A DNA stretch of 64,000 nucleotides from Symsagittifera roscoffensis (GCF_963678635.1 NC_087062.1:81820751-81884750); one strand, 5' to 3'. Numbered from the stretch's first letter, positions 1 to 12,141 are shown. Program-made: numbers and translations. Notes: a model not told the origin generated them from the letters alone.

Positions 1-178
1 CATTATCCTAGCCAATTGTAGAGGAAACTCGAAGAAAGTTTTCGTTCAATTCATTTGTTGGAAACAGAAAATTGCAAATTTGTTCCTTAACTGTAATTGA
101 AAAGGCCATTTTTATTGCAAACAAATTAAACAAGTTTTCATCCAAAGCTAAATTCAGATTAACTGGCTTGAGTTTCAC

Positions 179-472
179 CTTCAGTGGGATTGTAAAAGCG
201 CTGAACCATAGAAACACATGTGCTCTTCCCACACCCAGAATGACCCACTAAAGCCACAGTTTCGCCCTGGTTCACATCAAAAGACACTTTCTTGAGCACC
301 TGTACATCGGGTCGAGTGGGGTACCAAAAGTCGATGTCGCGAAACGAGATCTTCCCTTTCACTGATGAAGGTGTCAGCCCAGACTCGTCAAAACAATCGA
401 TGGGAGGCTTCCGTTTGTTGACCGCAATCAAAAAAGCAGCGGCTCCTTTGCACATTGCAATATCGTTCAAAC
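179..472 (-). CDS. ABCB transporter, coding exon 5, start of nucleotide-binding domain 1
   Basis: The exon starts after a TTTCAG acceptor in phase 1 and ends in phase 1 at a GTGAAA donor (178-177). It contains the aromatic A-loop region (DIDFWYPTRPDVQVLKK) and the Walker A motif GHSGCGKST (near 221-246). It ends at VQRFYNPTEG. The Q-loop, ABC signature, Walker B and whole second half are beyond the left edge, so the gene is partial here because the window ends. Confidence 0.87.
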
Positions 473-1240
473 CTGAAATCAATATTTCTGTCACTTTGAA
501 GAGTATTTTTATTCCGACCAATGAAAATGAGGAGGAAATTTGTATTCAGATGTGTTTTAGTTTTTCTTTCTTTTTCTTCCACGCAAAATCAGGCACCACA
601 AATAATCATCGGACTGGGTTGAGTGATATATCATAGTGAAGCCCCTTTAGTCGTGATTCCAACGACATAAAAAATGTTCCAAAAGTTTTCCCAGTGTTGA
701 GAAAAACCGGTTTGAAATTTTTGCGTCGTCTACTTTCGAGGGAGTAAAGCGATCGAGTAACATTCGTTAAATATGAAAATTACCAATTTAGGCTATAAGT
801 TACTTGATTTTACTAAAAAGAAAATTAGGTTTGGAAGCCTTATTCAGCGCTCATAATTGAAAGTTTTAGTGGGAAAAATTGAAAAACATTGAAAAACATT
901 TTTTCAGAAAAAGTTTTTCAGAGTTTTAGTTTATTGGTTAACAGCAATTGGTTATTCTGGTTACTTTTTTGGAATTGTTCCATTCAACATAAGGGTCCGT
1001 TTGTTTGGTTTTCTGATCGGTTTCGATTATCATAAACGGTAATTTAGAGCAGAACAACCTCATTTTTTTCAATAATTTGATTTACATTCATCTTGATTAT
1101 TTTCTGCTGGAAAATCTACATGAAAAAAAATGTTTGTTAAAGTCTTTTTTTTTTCATACCGCGGGAGTCAGAAGATGTTTAAATCCTAAAGAGAATCCTC
1201 AGGAGCTTGTGGTTTGTTGTAAGCAACTCTACCGAATTTA

Positions 1241-2150
1241 TTGATGCTAGGACTCAACTTAGACCCATTAATGAAATACTACACTGCAAGACTCAAGCTA
1301 CTACTACACTCAAGAATATTACACTTCAATCATAGCTCAATGTTGAAAGTGCCAGCCTGCACCAACTGGGGCCAAAATAAGGAAATGGTTCTAATTAAAT
1401 ACAAGGCTATGTTTAGACCAGTCCTAGAACCCGCTGCCCCAGCGTGGTCAAGCAAGCACCACTTCTATCCAAAGACTACAAACTGTACAAAAAGCCTCCC
1501 TCCGCACTGTAACTGGATGCACTAAACTGGCGTAAATCGAACACTTCCATACTGAATGCTTTATCCTTCCCGTAAAACGCCACATGAACCTACTCTCTTT
1601 TCAATACTATGCTAGTTTCTAACTACACAACGGCCCAGAAGAACAATACTCGATACTACCAACCCCCTGACAATTGAAAACCTCTTTCAAAAGCCACAAT
1701 GCGGGTCTCCTGACTGACTCGATCGACCCCTATGAGTACATCGACAAGGGAGCCAAACTCTATATACACAAAGTACTCCCTACACTATCGGCTTACATCT
1801 TCATCGAAACTGTCCCCATACCTAAAATACTTGCCGAAAGCACCTTCCACTTACTCACCAACTGAAATATCCCTGAGTCGCAAGGCCCGGTCCAGCCTAG
1901 CTCAACTGCACTCCGGCTACTCCCCCTATTTTACTCCTACCTCAACTGAGTTGACCCCATTCTCCCCAACGAATGTCTAAAGTACTTCAACACCCCCACA
2001 CAATACCAACCACCTCTTTCAATGTCTCCAAAACTCTACTACTTTCACTACTCTTTCACTCTGGTCCAATCCTGTCAAGGCTTCTGCCTTCCTCAAATTA
2101 GATCAGCCTTCAAGAACATCAATCGAGCTCGCTCCTGATGACTAGTGTCG
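1241..2150 (+). pseudogene. Degenerate 5'-truncated LINE (Jockey/CR1-like) 3' end, in ABCB intron 4
   Basis: The plus strand encodes the C-terminal part of a non-LTR retrotransposon polyprotein, read through several frameshifts and stops. Recognisable pieces are YKAMFRPVLEPAAPAWS near 1404-1456, a version of the segment after the RT thumb in Jockey/CR1-type elements, and SLPPHCNWMH near 1493-1525, an out-of-frame relic of the following repeat. LWSNPVKASAFLKL near 2048-2095 matches the usual LW-x-NP-x(4)-FL-x-L ending. No catalytic RT motif remains. The fragment is richer in C than the surrounding intron. The exact 3' end and target-site duplications were not found. Confidence 0.6.
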
Positions 2151-3258
2151 ACTCAACACTGACTCATAGCTTCGGCTATGAAATCCAAATCGTTCCTCTG
2201 TCTGATGTTCCTCAGATACGATATAGACAAAATTAGACACCACAACCAGAGCTTTGCTTTTTTCTCCGCGTTTGACGGCTTGGCGATTCACCGAAACGGG
2301 CGCCGCCACCAGAATCATTAGACGAGTCAGTTACTGGAATCGGGAGCCCCTCTTCTACCCATAGACAACCCGGCGGGAACCGCACTGTGAGACTCGGAAG
2401 ATACGACAAAAATAACAACCTTCCACTGGAAGTACTGAAAATAACCTAAGCTAAGAAATCAACCTTCTTCGAAAAAGTACTGAACTGAATAACGTACTAA
2501 CCACTCCAAATGAAAATGAAGTCTATTTATAACGAAAATTGACCAAAATGTCGAAACTTAATGCGCTGACCCTTGACGAGCCAACTACAACAACAATAAC
2601 AAGTGATTAATGCCTAAAGTGATTGCTGCGCAATTTAACACTCTGACGGATAAGTTTTTTAAATCAAACTTTTTTTGCTGAAATTAGTTACTTACCAGAA
2701 AAAGTCCAATAAATGTTCAGATATTCTGTTTTTGAACCCCAATTACATGGGTAGCAAACATATTTTTATTTATCTTTCATTCATAATTCATCAATGAATC
2801 ATAAATGTAATTTGCATCATGGATCAGCATCACTTAAGTAGCAACATTAACCTCGGTTAACTGCAACATTAACCTCGAGATAATCTTAAATCCGCGCCTG
2901 ATTTATGTGATATTTAAAGAAAAAATATGGGATTACTTGATTCTACTCTATCTAACCATTCAAAATATAGTTATCAAAACAATTAGGTTGTCAGAATGGA
3001 AAATTTATGTTCAGAATTTCAGCAGTCATTTGGAGCCTCATCATGGTGATCAGTTTTCCTTTCGAGCCTCACCATTGGAGACTTTGTCAACAAATGCCCA
3101 AATAACAAAAATTAGTAATTAGATTATGTCTATTTTTATCAGGTCGGGTAGGGTTATATTTTGCTAGGGTTATATTTGGTAGGGTTATATTTTGCTGGGC
3201 CACAATGGGGACTACATTAGGGAAGACCCAAATTCTCAAGTTATTCAATTTAACTTGC

Positions 3259-3690
3259 CTGGGAACGCATTTCCAATAGACATGGCGCCTGTCAAAATAC
3301 TGAAGAAAGCTGTCATCATCTCTGTTGCATTCAACTCGCCGTCTGCAATCAGCCGAGGTCCGTACCAAAAGGCCAGGGCGTAAGAGCCAAACATAACCAC
3401 ATACACACTTCCAAGAGACACTCCGAAAAAAATGGACTTCTTAATGCCGATTAACTTGGTGACTCTCAACTTCTCTGCGTATTTTTCCAAGTGGTATGGC
3501 TGTTTGCAGAATGCTGCAACTGTTCGCATGGACGAAATGGTCTCCTCGGCTATTCCGGACGCCTCGGCGTAGTTCTTCTGCTCTTTGGACTGTCGGCCAC
3601 TTACGAAATAGCTGGTGGCGGACCCAGCCATGGCCATGAGAGGCAAGAGAGAGCAAATGACTGCAGCTAACTTCCAGCTGTAGTAGAAAC
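3259..3690 (-). CDS. ABCB transporter, coding exon 4, followed by a GC-AG intron
   Basis: The exon enters in phase 1 after an ATTTAAG acceptor. It encodes helices 3 to 5, including YYSWKLAAVICSLLPLMAMA, the second intracellular loop AEETISSMRTVAAF and the ALAFWYG segment typical of MDR proteins. It leaves in phase 1. The only donor that joins in frame to the next exon is GCAAGT at 3258, so intron 4 (3258-473) is GC-AG. Residues about 251 to 394. Confidence 0.85.
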
Positions 3691-4689
3691 CTTAAATGAA
3701 AAACCAACCCATATAATTGCCATCAATCTTGAACTATGTGACAACGCTATAATTATGAATCAGGCAAAATCAAAAGCTGACATCGAAATATGACATGAAT
3801 GCTAGATTTTAATAGCTAGAAATTTATGGTGTAACGAGTGATTTTAAAAAATCACGTTCGGAAACCTTACAAGTTTGCAATAGCCTAAATATTCCGCATG
3901 CTAATTCTTTACAATATTGATTATTTCTTGTTTCCTCCAGGATCCCTATCTAACCCCTGAAGACATTGAATTATTTGCAATTTTTGGACTGTGTTTTGTC
4001 CACATTATTTAGAGAAATGGGCAAAATTTATAAAAACAATATGCTAATAATTTTTTGATGCGTTTTTTTTAGATTTGTCTACCCGCTCTTTTTTGGCGTG
4101 TTTTCTGGCCTCAATTTAAGTACACACAAGAGTCAAGTCATCAGCGGCAGTAGAAAAATCTATTGAGCTGTTAGGACAAAAATTTCGCAAAAAAGCACGA
4201 GGTTTGCTTTGAGCCGCGAATTAAGGCAGACTCTTCTCTCTTACAACCCTTAAACAGCCGTCATTAACATTTTAAGTTATGACTTTTACCTCTAATTTGG
4301 CTTATATTCTTCAAGGGGGCTAATCTCAAGACAGAAGGTTCGAACGATAAACAATTTCCATCAAACCAAGTTTCACTGACCAAGATTCAGAATTACTGAG
4401 AGACATAGTGATATGTTACGTTCTCATTTGTAGATTTTTGTCAGTGGTTTATTTTCTTTATTATCTTTATTAATGCGGTGTTCAAGTACACAGGGTAATG
4501 TCTTGTAGATCAATGATCACGTTTCATGTCCCTCAGCTCAGAGCCTCTCCTAAAGTATATTTTCAAAAAAAAACTTTAAATTTCTGATCTGAGAAATTTT
4601 TCGTCGTTTCCTTGGATACCCGGTTTTGATTGGCTGATATAACGTTCTGCCACTCGTCCTGATGTCATTCGGGATGACGCTTAGTGATC

Positions 4690-4850
4690 GAACGTTCTTA
4701 GGGTTAGTTTAAGACGATTTATCCGCAAGGGAAACGACCAATATACGAGCTGTTCAGCTCGTCACGGAGAAATGCTGAACAGCTGTTGCGGCCCTTCTTT
4801 AGAATTACATGCAACGATTCACCCTCAAGCAACGATGCCCCGTAGCTATG
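4690..4850. repeat. Interspersed repeat copy, family shared with 16960-17130
   Basis: This block shares ordered stretches with 16960-17130: ATCCGCAAGGG/ATCCACAAGGG, then ATACGAGCTGTTCAGCTC, CACGGAGAA, ACATGCAA and CCTCAA. The order and spacing are kept but there are many substitutions, so it looks like an old non-autonomous element. It lies in ABCB intron 3. Confidence 0.5.
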
Positions 4851-4898
4851 CTTTAGTGTGCATATTTATCGTGTAAGTCCAGTGTTTGATAATTGTAC

Positions 4899-5047
4899 CG
4901 ATGGATATTCCGGACACGAATGAGGCGAGGTTCTGGACTGATAGTGCTATCTTGTCGCTCACTCCCAGTCGTACCTTCTCCAAATCCTCCACCAGTCTGT
5001 TCTGCAACTGTCCACTCTGCTGCTGGTCGAACCAGGCAGTGTTCTGA
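4899..5047 (-). CDS. ABCB transporter, coding exon 3
   Basis: The exon follows a GTCTGTAG acceptor, entering in phase 2, and leaves in phase 1 at a GTACAA donor. It carries the WFDQQQSGQLQNRL segment and the VEDLEKVRLGVSDKI segment, which in ABCB proteins form the intracellular loop that contacts the nucleotide-binding domain. The start of helix 3 follows (NLASFVSGISIG). Residues about 201 to 250. Confidence 0.85.
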
Positions 5048-5426
5048 CTACAGACAACAACACACCCAAACTCACACTCAATTAAGACCATGTTAACCAT
5101 CTCCCCCTATATTGATTGAGTGGGGGGTGTTCACTTGGTTGCTATTTTGGTTCCAACCATTTGAAAAATGGGAGGAACTTTGTATTCGGGTGTACCTCAG
5201 TTTTTTTTGTTTTCCACGCAAAATCGGGTACCAAATATAATCATCGGTATAGATCGAGTAATATAAAATATTAAATGTGATTCGAACGAAATTATTTTGA
5301 TTTTGAAACGAAAAATTAGCTCTGAAAAAAGGAACCAAAAAGCGACTTCAAATAATTGAAAACTCTGACTGTTCATTTCTGTCCGCAAAATTTTTGTTGA
5401 AAAAGCGATGAGTTAGTCTTACTCAC

Positions 5427-5760
5427 CGCAGCACAGCTTTGAACGACTTCTGTTTCAACCGGTGCACAATATTCTGTCCCGCCATCGTCACTAAAGTGAC
5501 CTGAAAGTACCCACACACAACCGAAATGGCGCCCAAGATAGAAAGCTTGACACAGTTTTCAATCATGTCATTTTCCCACTGTTGTAGTGCAGAGTCAATT
5601 GAGTCCCCCACGAGTAGTCCCCCCGATGTTAACCAGGGGGAGGGGTTGATGATTCCAGCTGGACTTGGAGTGGAGGCTGTATGAGTAGAGCTGACAGTGA
5701 CATTTGTAAACTGGCCTGTGATGTTGCCGAAGAGAATTGCAGACATGGGTCGAAGAACAC
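5427..5760 (-). CDS. ABCB transporter, coding exon 2
   Basis: The exon begins after a CATCAG acceptor in phase 1 and ends in phase 2 at a GTGAGT donor. It encodes the rest of helix 1, with the MSAILFGNITGQF segment typical of the family. It then encodes a long first extracellular loop with several N-glycosylation sequons, and helix 2 (CVKLSILGAISVVCGYFQVT). The exon ends inside the first intracellular coupling helix, RLKQKSFKAVLR. Residues about 90 to 200 of the protein. Confidence 0.85.
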
Positions 5761-5877
5761 CTGATGATTTTTATGATCAAACATGACACTAAGTTGTTCA
5801 GAAGGCAAAACATCATCGTAAAGTTTTTATAAGGATTCTTAATTCTGAAGAGAACAAAAAAGTAAGTATATGCAGAG

Positions 5878-6240
5878 GCAGATTTAGTGGGTGACGGATT
5901 TAGTGGGTGAGCCGGACGCCCCCCCCCCCCCCCTCGGATTCGACCCTCTCACCAATCAAAGGCCCCCCTTTGGTATATTTTACGACATCCAATTTAGGCC
6001 GACCAACCTTAAAACTTTTCTAAAGGCGCCGATATATCCTCATTTTGAAGGGGAGCGCGCGCCGAAAAAACACGTCAAAATTCTCCAAAAAGTGCCCAAA
6101 ATGACTTTTTCATAAATTTGCCTGTGGCGCTACGTTTTTGGTAAAAATAGGGTCTTCATAGTGTTCTGGCAGTGCTCGGAAAATCATTTAAAAAAAATCC
6201 GCCTCTCCCCTCGAGAAAGTCTTAGATCCGCTCCTGAGTA
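5878..6240 (+). repeat. MITE-like interspersed repeat, copy 1 (with poly-C tract)
   Basis: Copy in ABCB intron 1 of a family also seen at 13815-14060 and 14305-14670, with a shorter remnant at 33480-33605. Shared landmarks are a C homopolymer, TCTAAAGGCGCC, ATTTTGAGGGG, GCGCGC, CCAAAAAGTGCC, TTTGCCTG-GGCGC, GCTCGGAAAAT and a terminal CTCGAGAAA. There is no coding capacity. Confidence 0.6.
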
Positions 6241-6367
6241 TATGCAGCAGTAGAGTTTCAAGTATTTTAGTAATGTTTTGGGTAGTTTTAGGCGTTGGTG
6301 GGGATTGGAAACGTAGATATTTGATTGCATTTTTAAATTCATTTAAGCTTCATTTTGACTTTATTAC

Positions 6368-6635
6368 CTTGGATAATAGAACATGCCATTCCGAGGGCAA
6401 ACATGATCACGTCCCATGTTGTGGCGAACTGAAACACCGCAAAGTAGGATTGCTTCTCGTATGAAAACTCGGCTTCTTCATTCACCTTCCGAAGTAGTTC
6501 ACTGTCGTCAGATTCGCTGTCTATTAAGTTCTCCTCGTCATCTTTCAGATCTATTCGATTTGTGCCGCCTTTGGAATGAACCCGTTTCAAACTCTGCTTC
6601 CTCGTAAAAGAATCGCTGCTTCCGGCTTCGCTCAT
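6368..6635 (-). CDS. ABCB (P-glycoprotein/MDR-type) transporter, coding exon 1
   Basis: First coding exon of an ABC subfamily B full transporter, a plasma-membrane exporter that uses ATP to move hydrophobic substrates. The ATG opens an acidic, Ser-rich cytoplasmic N-terminus of about 60 residues. The start of transmembrane helix 1 follows, with FQFATTWDVIMFALG, typical of the MDR family just before the first helix. The exon ends in phase 1 at a GTAATA donor (6367-6366). The next exon is at 5427-5760. The five exons seen here (268, 334, 149, 432 and 294 nt) encode about 492 residues, roughly the first membrane domain and the start of the first nucleotide-binding domain; the rest lies beyond position 1. 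The gene is head-to-head with the calsyntenin gene. The family is clear, but orthology to a particular ABCB member is not. Confidence 0.85.
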
Positions 6636-7741
6636 AGTTCCGACTCAACAAATCGCACGAAGCTATAGTTTTGTTGTTCGGTTGAAACAACCAACTAGCT
6701 AATTTGTTTACGTTTTGTAAGCTGATGAGTTTTACATTGGTATAATCCGACAATCAAAATTTGTTTAATAAAAGTTTAGAAATCATGGCTTGTGAAATCT
6801 TAGCTCCCACGATAGAATCGTAAGTTCGACTAAAGATAGATTGAAAAGGATCAAAATCCTATCGCTTAATTGACATAACAATTTTACGGCAAATCGATTA
6901 CGTTTTGTATAAATTTTGGTAATATTTGAAATAAAGTTAAGATTCAACAAACTTTTAAAGTTTTTTTTTTAAGACCATCGATTACGTTTTGTATAAATTT
7001 TGTTAATATTTTGAATAAAGTTCAGATTCAACAAACTTTTAAAGTTTATTTTTTCAAGATCACAAAGTTTATTGATTTTCATGATCTGGTTTAAATATGT
7101 TTGCAAAGCTATCGCATATTACTTAGTTGTAAACAAAGTATTTGTTCATTACAACGCACTATCTAAAATTATGATGTTTTTCTAAACATTGCAGCAACGA
7201 TTAAATATGGTTCTTCAAAATATGCCAAGGTCGATAGTTTACAAGTTTTAGCACTGAGCTGATAACTTTTTATTTGAAGGTGAAGTTTTAGATTGTTTGC
7301 TTTTCCGCGGAACTGTGAAATGTGAAATTAATTATCATGAGTAAACTCTGTACTTTGGCGTCGGATCGAATAACGCTGGAGCAATTTTTTTTTTCAGTCT
7401 AAATTTTTCGATTTAAATTAAAACTTATCATTTAAATTGAGTGGGCTCAAAATTTCACATTTAAATAATTTAAATGGTTTGTTAAATGGACATCACTGGT
7501 TCCGACTGCCCTTTAATGTCGATGAAATAAGTTTTACTTTCAATGAACTGATGAATTTTCATTTAAGGCTATCAAGTTCTTTCTGATATATATTTTTAAA
7601 AATCCATACCGAAAACAAATATCTCGTCAATTTCTTCGAAAATTCGAACAAAAGGCAACAAAAACTTTAATGCAGACTTAAAAAGCTTCAGATGAAATCT
7701 TGCCTAGATGAAAAATATTTAAGCTTATTATCTGTTTTTAG
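6636..7741. promoter_or_regulatory. Head-to-head spacer between ABCB and calsyntenin genes
   Basis: The two genes diverge here, so the 1.1 kb spacer should hold the ABCB promoter and either the calsyntenin promoter or its first intron. It contains an imperfect tandem duplication (about 6890-7060) and a short fragment near 7498-7520 (TTCCGACTGCCCTTTAATG) that matches 16853-16872 in reverse orientation. I see no clear TATA box and no convincing signal-peptide exon for calsyntenin. Confidence 0.4.
6890..7060. repeat. Two-copy tandem duplication, period about 84 bp
   Basis: The block beginning ATCGATTACGTTTTGTATAA occurs at 6893 and again at 6977. In both copies it is followed by ATTCAACAAACTTTTAAAG. 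The copies differ by a few substitutions and small indels. Confidence 0.7.
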
Positions 7742-10674
7742 CTAATTTCCGTGACCTTGCAACTGCTACTTCTGGTTATGAAGCAAGACCAAGAGACATA
7801 GCAGTGAATAATAAAGCGACTTTTGAGTCGTCCTCTAAACAGCCGGAGGCCGAAACCGAAACAGTTGTACAAACTGAGAACCCCGCCGCAAAAACGGGAA
7901 CCTTGTCTGATTTAAGCGAATCAACAGAGTTTGAGACTTCGTCGCTGACTTATGATGAAGATTTGTTCTACATACAACCACAGTATAGTGGAATTGCGGT
8001 TGAGAACACGTTGGACCCTATAACATTGGTTCCACCTTTGACTCTGGATCGCAAAATCTGCGAAATTGAGTTAAAAGGAAACGAGCCGCCCGCATTCAGA
8101 TTCGAGTTGAATCAATTTGAAAACGAACTGTTGATTATTCCTCTTCAACAACTGAATTGCGAACAGCGCCAAACTTACCAATTTGAGCTGACGTTCACAG
8201 ACTGTTCGGCGAAAAAACGACGCTCGAATCGGAGCACATTTTTTGTAGTCGTATATGACGTGAACGAATTCGTTCCTCAATTCGAGGAGTCAAAATACGA
8301 ATTTTCAATTGAGTCTGGCGAAAGGTTTTCACATATTTTTGAAGCGACTGATTCCGACTGCGATCAAACTTATTCTTCGATTTGCGACTACGAACTGATT
8401 TTAAACGACGACCAGAAATCTGTTCCGTTCAGGTTTAGTTCTCTAGTGAAAGGAAAACTTCAGTCGACTAAAAAGTTGGACTACAAGGTCAAAGCTAACT
8501 ACTCGTTTCAAATGTCGGCGAAAGATTGCGGAAACAAAGAATCTAAGTTAATACCAGTAACTGTAAGAGTCGAGCCGCCATGTACATTAGGCTGGCAGGG
8601 AATCAAAAACGTCAATTTAGACTCACATCTTGCATGTTTACTCCCCGAAGCTCACTTTGAAAGTTGCCGCTACAATTGTACTTCTTTTTCGATCGAAACC
8701 GAACTAGTTCCTGATGAGTCGGGTTGTATACTAGAGTCCGATGAAACCCGACTCCAAAGGTGTCCAGGTCGAGGCGACAATTTACTGGAAACGGGCCACG
8801 GACCAGAAGCGAAACAAATCTACACTTTTTATGGAACAAATACAGCGCTGGAAATTGTTCCAATTGCAGAGATGATGCCGGAAAAGTTTGGATTCGCTTC
8901 TTGGCTCCAACATGAATCGAGTGATCAAAATGATCGAGACAAGGAAAGCGTAATTTGCGAAACTGATAAATACGATAAAAACCGCCACCACTTTCACCTG
9001 TACTTGCACAATTGTAATTTTGGTCTCACTTGGCATAAAAAGGCTTTTAGCCGAGATGAAATGGTGATCGAAACGAGAACGCAGTTTCATTGGTCTACGA
9101 AGCAATTTTGTGACGCAAACTGGCATTACGTGGTTTTAAACGTCGACACGCATAGTACGGTAGAGCTGTATATAGATGGCGAGTTTCAAAACATTTCAAG
9201 CTCTCGTTTCGGCGAACCATTTATCAATAACAATCAGTCGGTATCTTGGGCGGTCGGCGCTTGCTGGCACGGACGAGAGTTAGATTTTGTCCAACATTAC
9301 GAAGGAAAAATGGCCTCGCTTAACTACATTGCGGGCCAACACCAAGATGAAACCCCCTGCGACCAAAAATGCCTGGAGTACTTGGATTATCTGACCACAC
9401 ATAACGGAGGTGTTCACGTTATCAACGAAAGAAGAGGGGGGAAGTCGCGCCAAAAACTGTCCGGTCTAGAAAATACAACTGCATCTCAGTTCGAAAAAAT
9501 GACAAGAAATGTTCATTATATAAATACGGCCAGTTATGGCAACGACTTTTCACGTGTAATCAAAGTAGACTCTACGGCCGTGTGCTTTAAAAGGGATTCG
9601 AGGGAGGTCACTAAATTTCACCAGTCGTTCAATATCAGCATTGGCGTTGCTGAAGATGATAATCTAATTATGCGCACAAATTCCAACGCCTATTCCTACA
9701 GCAACCTCACTTTGTACAGAGGAGTGCAGCTTTTCCCTGAGGTCAAATTTCACATGGGCCGTGACGCTAAAGAAAGAAGGAGGATCGAGTCTTGTAGGAT
9801 GCTAATCTACCCGCCCCTGGAGGGAATTAATAGGGATGAGGGCTTGTCCCTGGCAGAAATTGGTAATCTAATCATGCTCAAAGGTCCTTCCGGGGGTGAA
9901 GAAATCATCAGGGGACCGGACTCGGTCGAAATATTTGAGCAAGCCCTGTCCCGGATAATTTACTACTCCAGTTTGGCAAACAAACACAGCCAGAGAAATT
10001 TCGATCTTACCTGCGAGGATGAAAATAAGCGCAAAAGCAACCTGGTTACAATCATTATTCGCACCGAAATTCATACGGCATTAACTGATAAGGAAAAATT
10101 CAATATACATTCTACGAAAGACTTTGTTAGCGACACTTCCCAGGATCGATCCCCCGCAGGACCACAAATTGAACCTTTTGAGAACACTAACCCGCACTTT
10201 GTCGCAGTTCCGAAACCTCTTCACGCACGTCGCACAATGCGACCCGAAAGACTTGCTTCGGATAACTATGGAGTGGAAAGTTCTGCCGAGATCCAAACAT
10301 TTGACATTGTTGTCGTGGCAATGCTAACGACTGCCGGAATCGTGTTGATTGTTTTCTTGCTGCTGTACAGCATTTACAGAAGCAGAATTAGAGACTCAAG
10401 AATCAGACGACAGAGCTTCGAAATGGATTTGGACGATTGTTCCGGCTGCTCGCATACCGGAACCCGCACACACATGTTCATGAGTGACAGCTCGCCGGAT
10501 CTTCTCACGATAACCGAGAATCCGATTCGGACAGTTCCGAAGCCGAGTAATTCTGAGCACATAGGGTTCCTGATCAATCACAATTTCGTTAAGTCACACA
10601 CTTTGCACGAGTTTCCTAGCAGTAACGAACCCCAAGAACCTAAATTGGACGTCGACGGAGATGATAAATTGTGA
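7742..10674 (+). CDS. Calsyntenin, single large coding exon
   Basis: Calsyntenins are type I membrane proteins of the secretory pathway and synapse, with two cadherin repeats, an LNS/laminin-G-like domain, one membrane helix and a kinesin-light-chain-binding tail. The frame is open from 7723. The likely exon start is 7742, after a TTTTTAG acceptor (phase 2), because no ATG or signal peptide precedes the mature sequence. Numbering from 7804: QYSGIAVENT and the DVNEFVPQF cadherin motif (about 152-160) mark repeat 1, and repeat 2 runs to about 265. The LNS-like domain is about 340-520. The membrane helix is about 834-858 (IVVVAMLTTAGIVLIVFLLL). The tail has EMDLDD (873-878) then LLTITENP, aligning with the conserved EMDWDDSALTITVNP. 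All extracellular and cytoplasmic modules lie in one exon, whereas vertebrate genes are split many times. The first exon was not found. Confidence 0.85.
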
Positions 10675-11132
10675 AATGATAAATAGCTGAAAAGCAAAAG
10701 CATCGAATAATGGCAAGAGAGAAGAATTCTTCGAGAAAGTAAAATGAGCTTTTCCAATTCTTTAACTCCTTTAAAAAATAGTTTCTTTGATAACTTTAAT
10801 CGTGTTTGAAATCATGCTAGTTATTCTAGTTATAGTTACTGATGTAATGATTATAAACGATTTACGAATGGGGATAAAAACAAATTCTGAGCAGGATGTT
10901 GTCTCACCGTGTAAATGTTTTTTCTTCAAATTTGTGCTGTTTTGTTTTGTGCGAGCATTAATTAGGTAGACGGACAAAAATGATCTTAGAAACATTAATC
11001 ATAGCGTCCATTGACTAGAGTTATCAAAAGTCATAACAAAAACTAATGCATTTTTTTCAATTTATTTTTGAAATTTTCGGTCTGCTAAAACGTTAACTTC
11101 TTGTTTGAACTGAAAATTTATCTTTATAGCTT

Positions 11133-11138
11133 AATAAA
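11133..11138 (+). terminator. Candidate polyadenylation signal for calsyntenin
   Basis: An AATAAA hexamer lies about 460 bases after the calsyntenin stop, in an AT-rich stretch where such hexamers occur by chance. The assignment rests on position only. Confidence 0.3.
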
Positions 11139-11656
11139 ATGCTTTGCTCTTATTACTATTTCTACTTGCTGGCTTTAGTCGCTGGAAAAATTGGTCTACA
11201 AACTTTCACCGGTTTTTTTTCGACACTGAAAAATAGTTTAAAAACTTTTTAACATTGACGGTAAAACGATTTAAAAATCTTCAATTTGATTCATCACTGA
11301 AGCCCTACCTGTTAATTATTCATGGTATCTGATTTTTCAGTGAAAAGAAAAAATCAAAAACAAACTGAAAGAAGGCCGAATGCAAAGTTCCTGTCCATTT
11401 TCAATGGTCGGAAGATTAATCGAAAAGTGCGCGCGCGAGAGAACACAGCTCAGTTCTCTATCACCATACAAAATTTATTACAAACAAGTTATATTCGCCA
11501 TTGTAATTAGGATCTAACATGTGATTTGAAAAATTTAAGCTTTGTTAGCAGTTTTTTTTATTCCTAAGACTTTCCAGTACTAGAATAGATTTCATATTGA
11601 ATAAGACCTGTTTGCTTCTTAGGTTAGAAACGCAAAAAGTCTGGATGATTACGTCT

Positions 11657-12085
11657 CAAATGGCATAATTCCCAAATGGCATAAAAATGAAAAATTTCCC
11701 AAATGGCATAAATTTCATGCAACAGGTGCTTTGGAAAAATCGAGAACAATTTTTTCGTGAACAATGTGAGAAAATTAGTCAAATTGTCAATTCAAATGTT
11801 GATTGACATTTTATCGTGAAAAACTTGTAGAACTTTTTATCAAAAGCAAGAAGCATAAGCTTGCGATTATTAATAAGCTTCTTGTGCTCAATTTTTTACG
11901 ACAAATCTGTTGCTTAAATTTGTTTGGAAGCAATTAGTTCCAAATCTTGTTTACATGCTTTCGTTACTGACAAAATGATAGAAATAGAAATTGATAGAAA
12001 ACGTTTAAATTACAATAAAAACTTGAAATTTATGCCATTTGGGAAAAGTTTCCATTTTTATGCCATTTGGGAATTATGCCATTTG
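11657..12085. mobile_element. MITE-like element with about 62-bp inverted termini built of CAAATGGCATAA units
   Basis: The left arm (11657-11719) and right arm (12024-12085) are near-perfect inverted copies. Each contains three spaced copies of CAAATGGCATAA or its complement. The 300-bp AT-rich interior has no convincing ORF. The 9-mer GTCTGGATG occurs just outside both ends (11639-11647 and 12096-12104), a possible remnant of a target duplication, although it does not abut the arms. Confidence 0.65.
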
Positions 12086-12141
12086 GAAAGTTACCGTCTG
12101 GATGTCCAGCAACATGACCTTGTTAGAGATGAACAAAATTC

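Noticed and set aside
5920-5932. Poly-C tract as a sequencing or gap artefact
   Set aside because: Similar C runs occur at the same end of another copy of the same repeat, so it is more likely part of the element.
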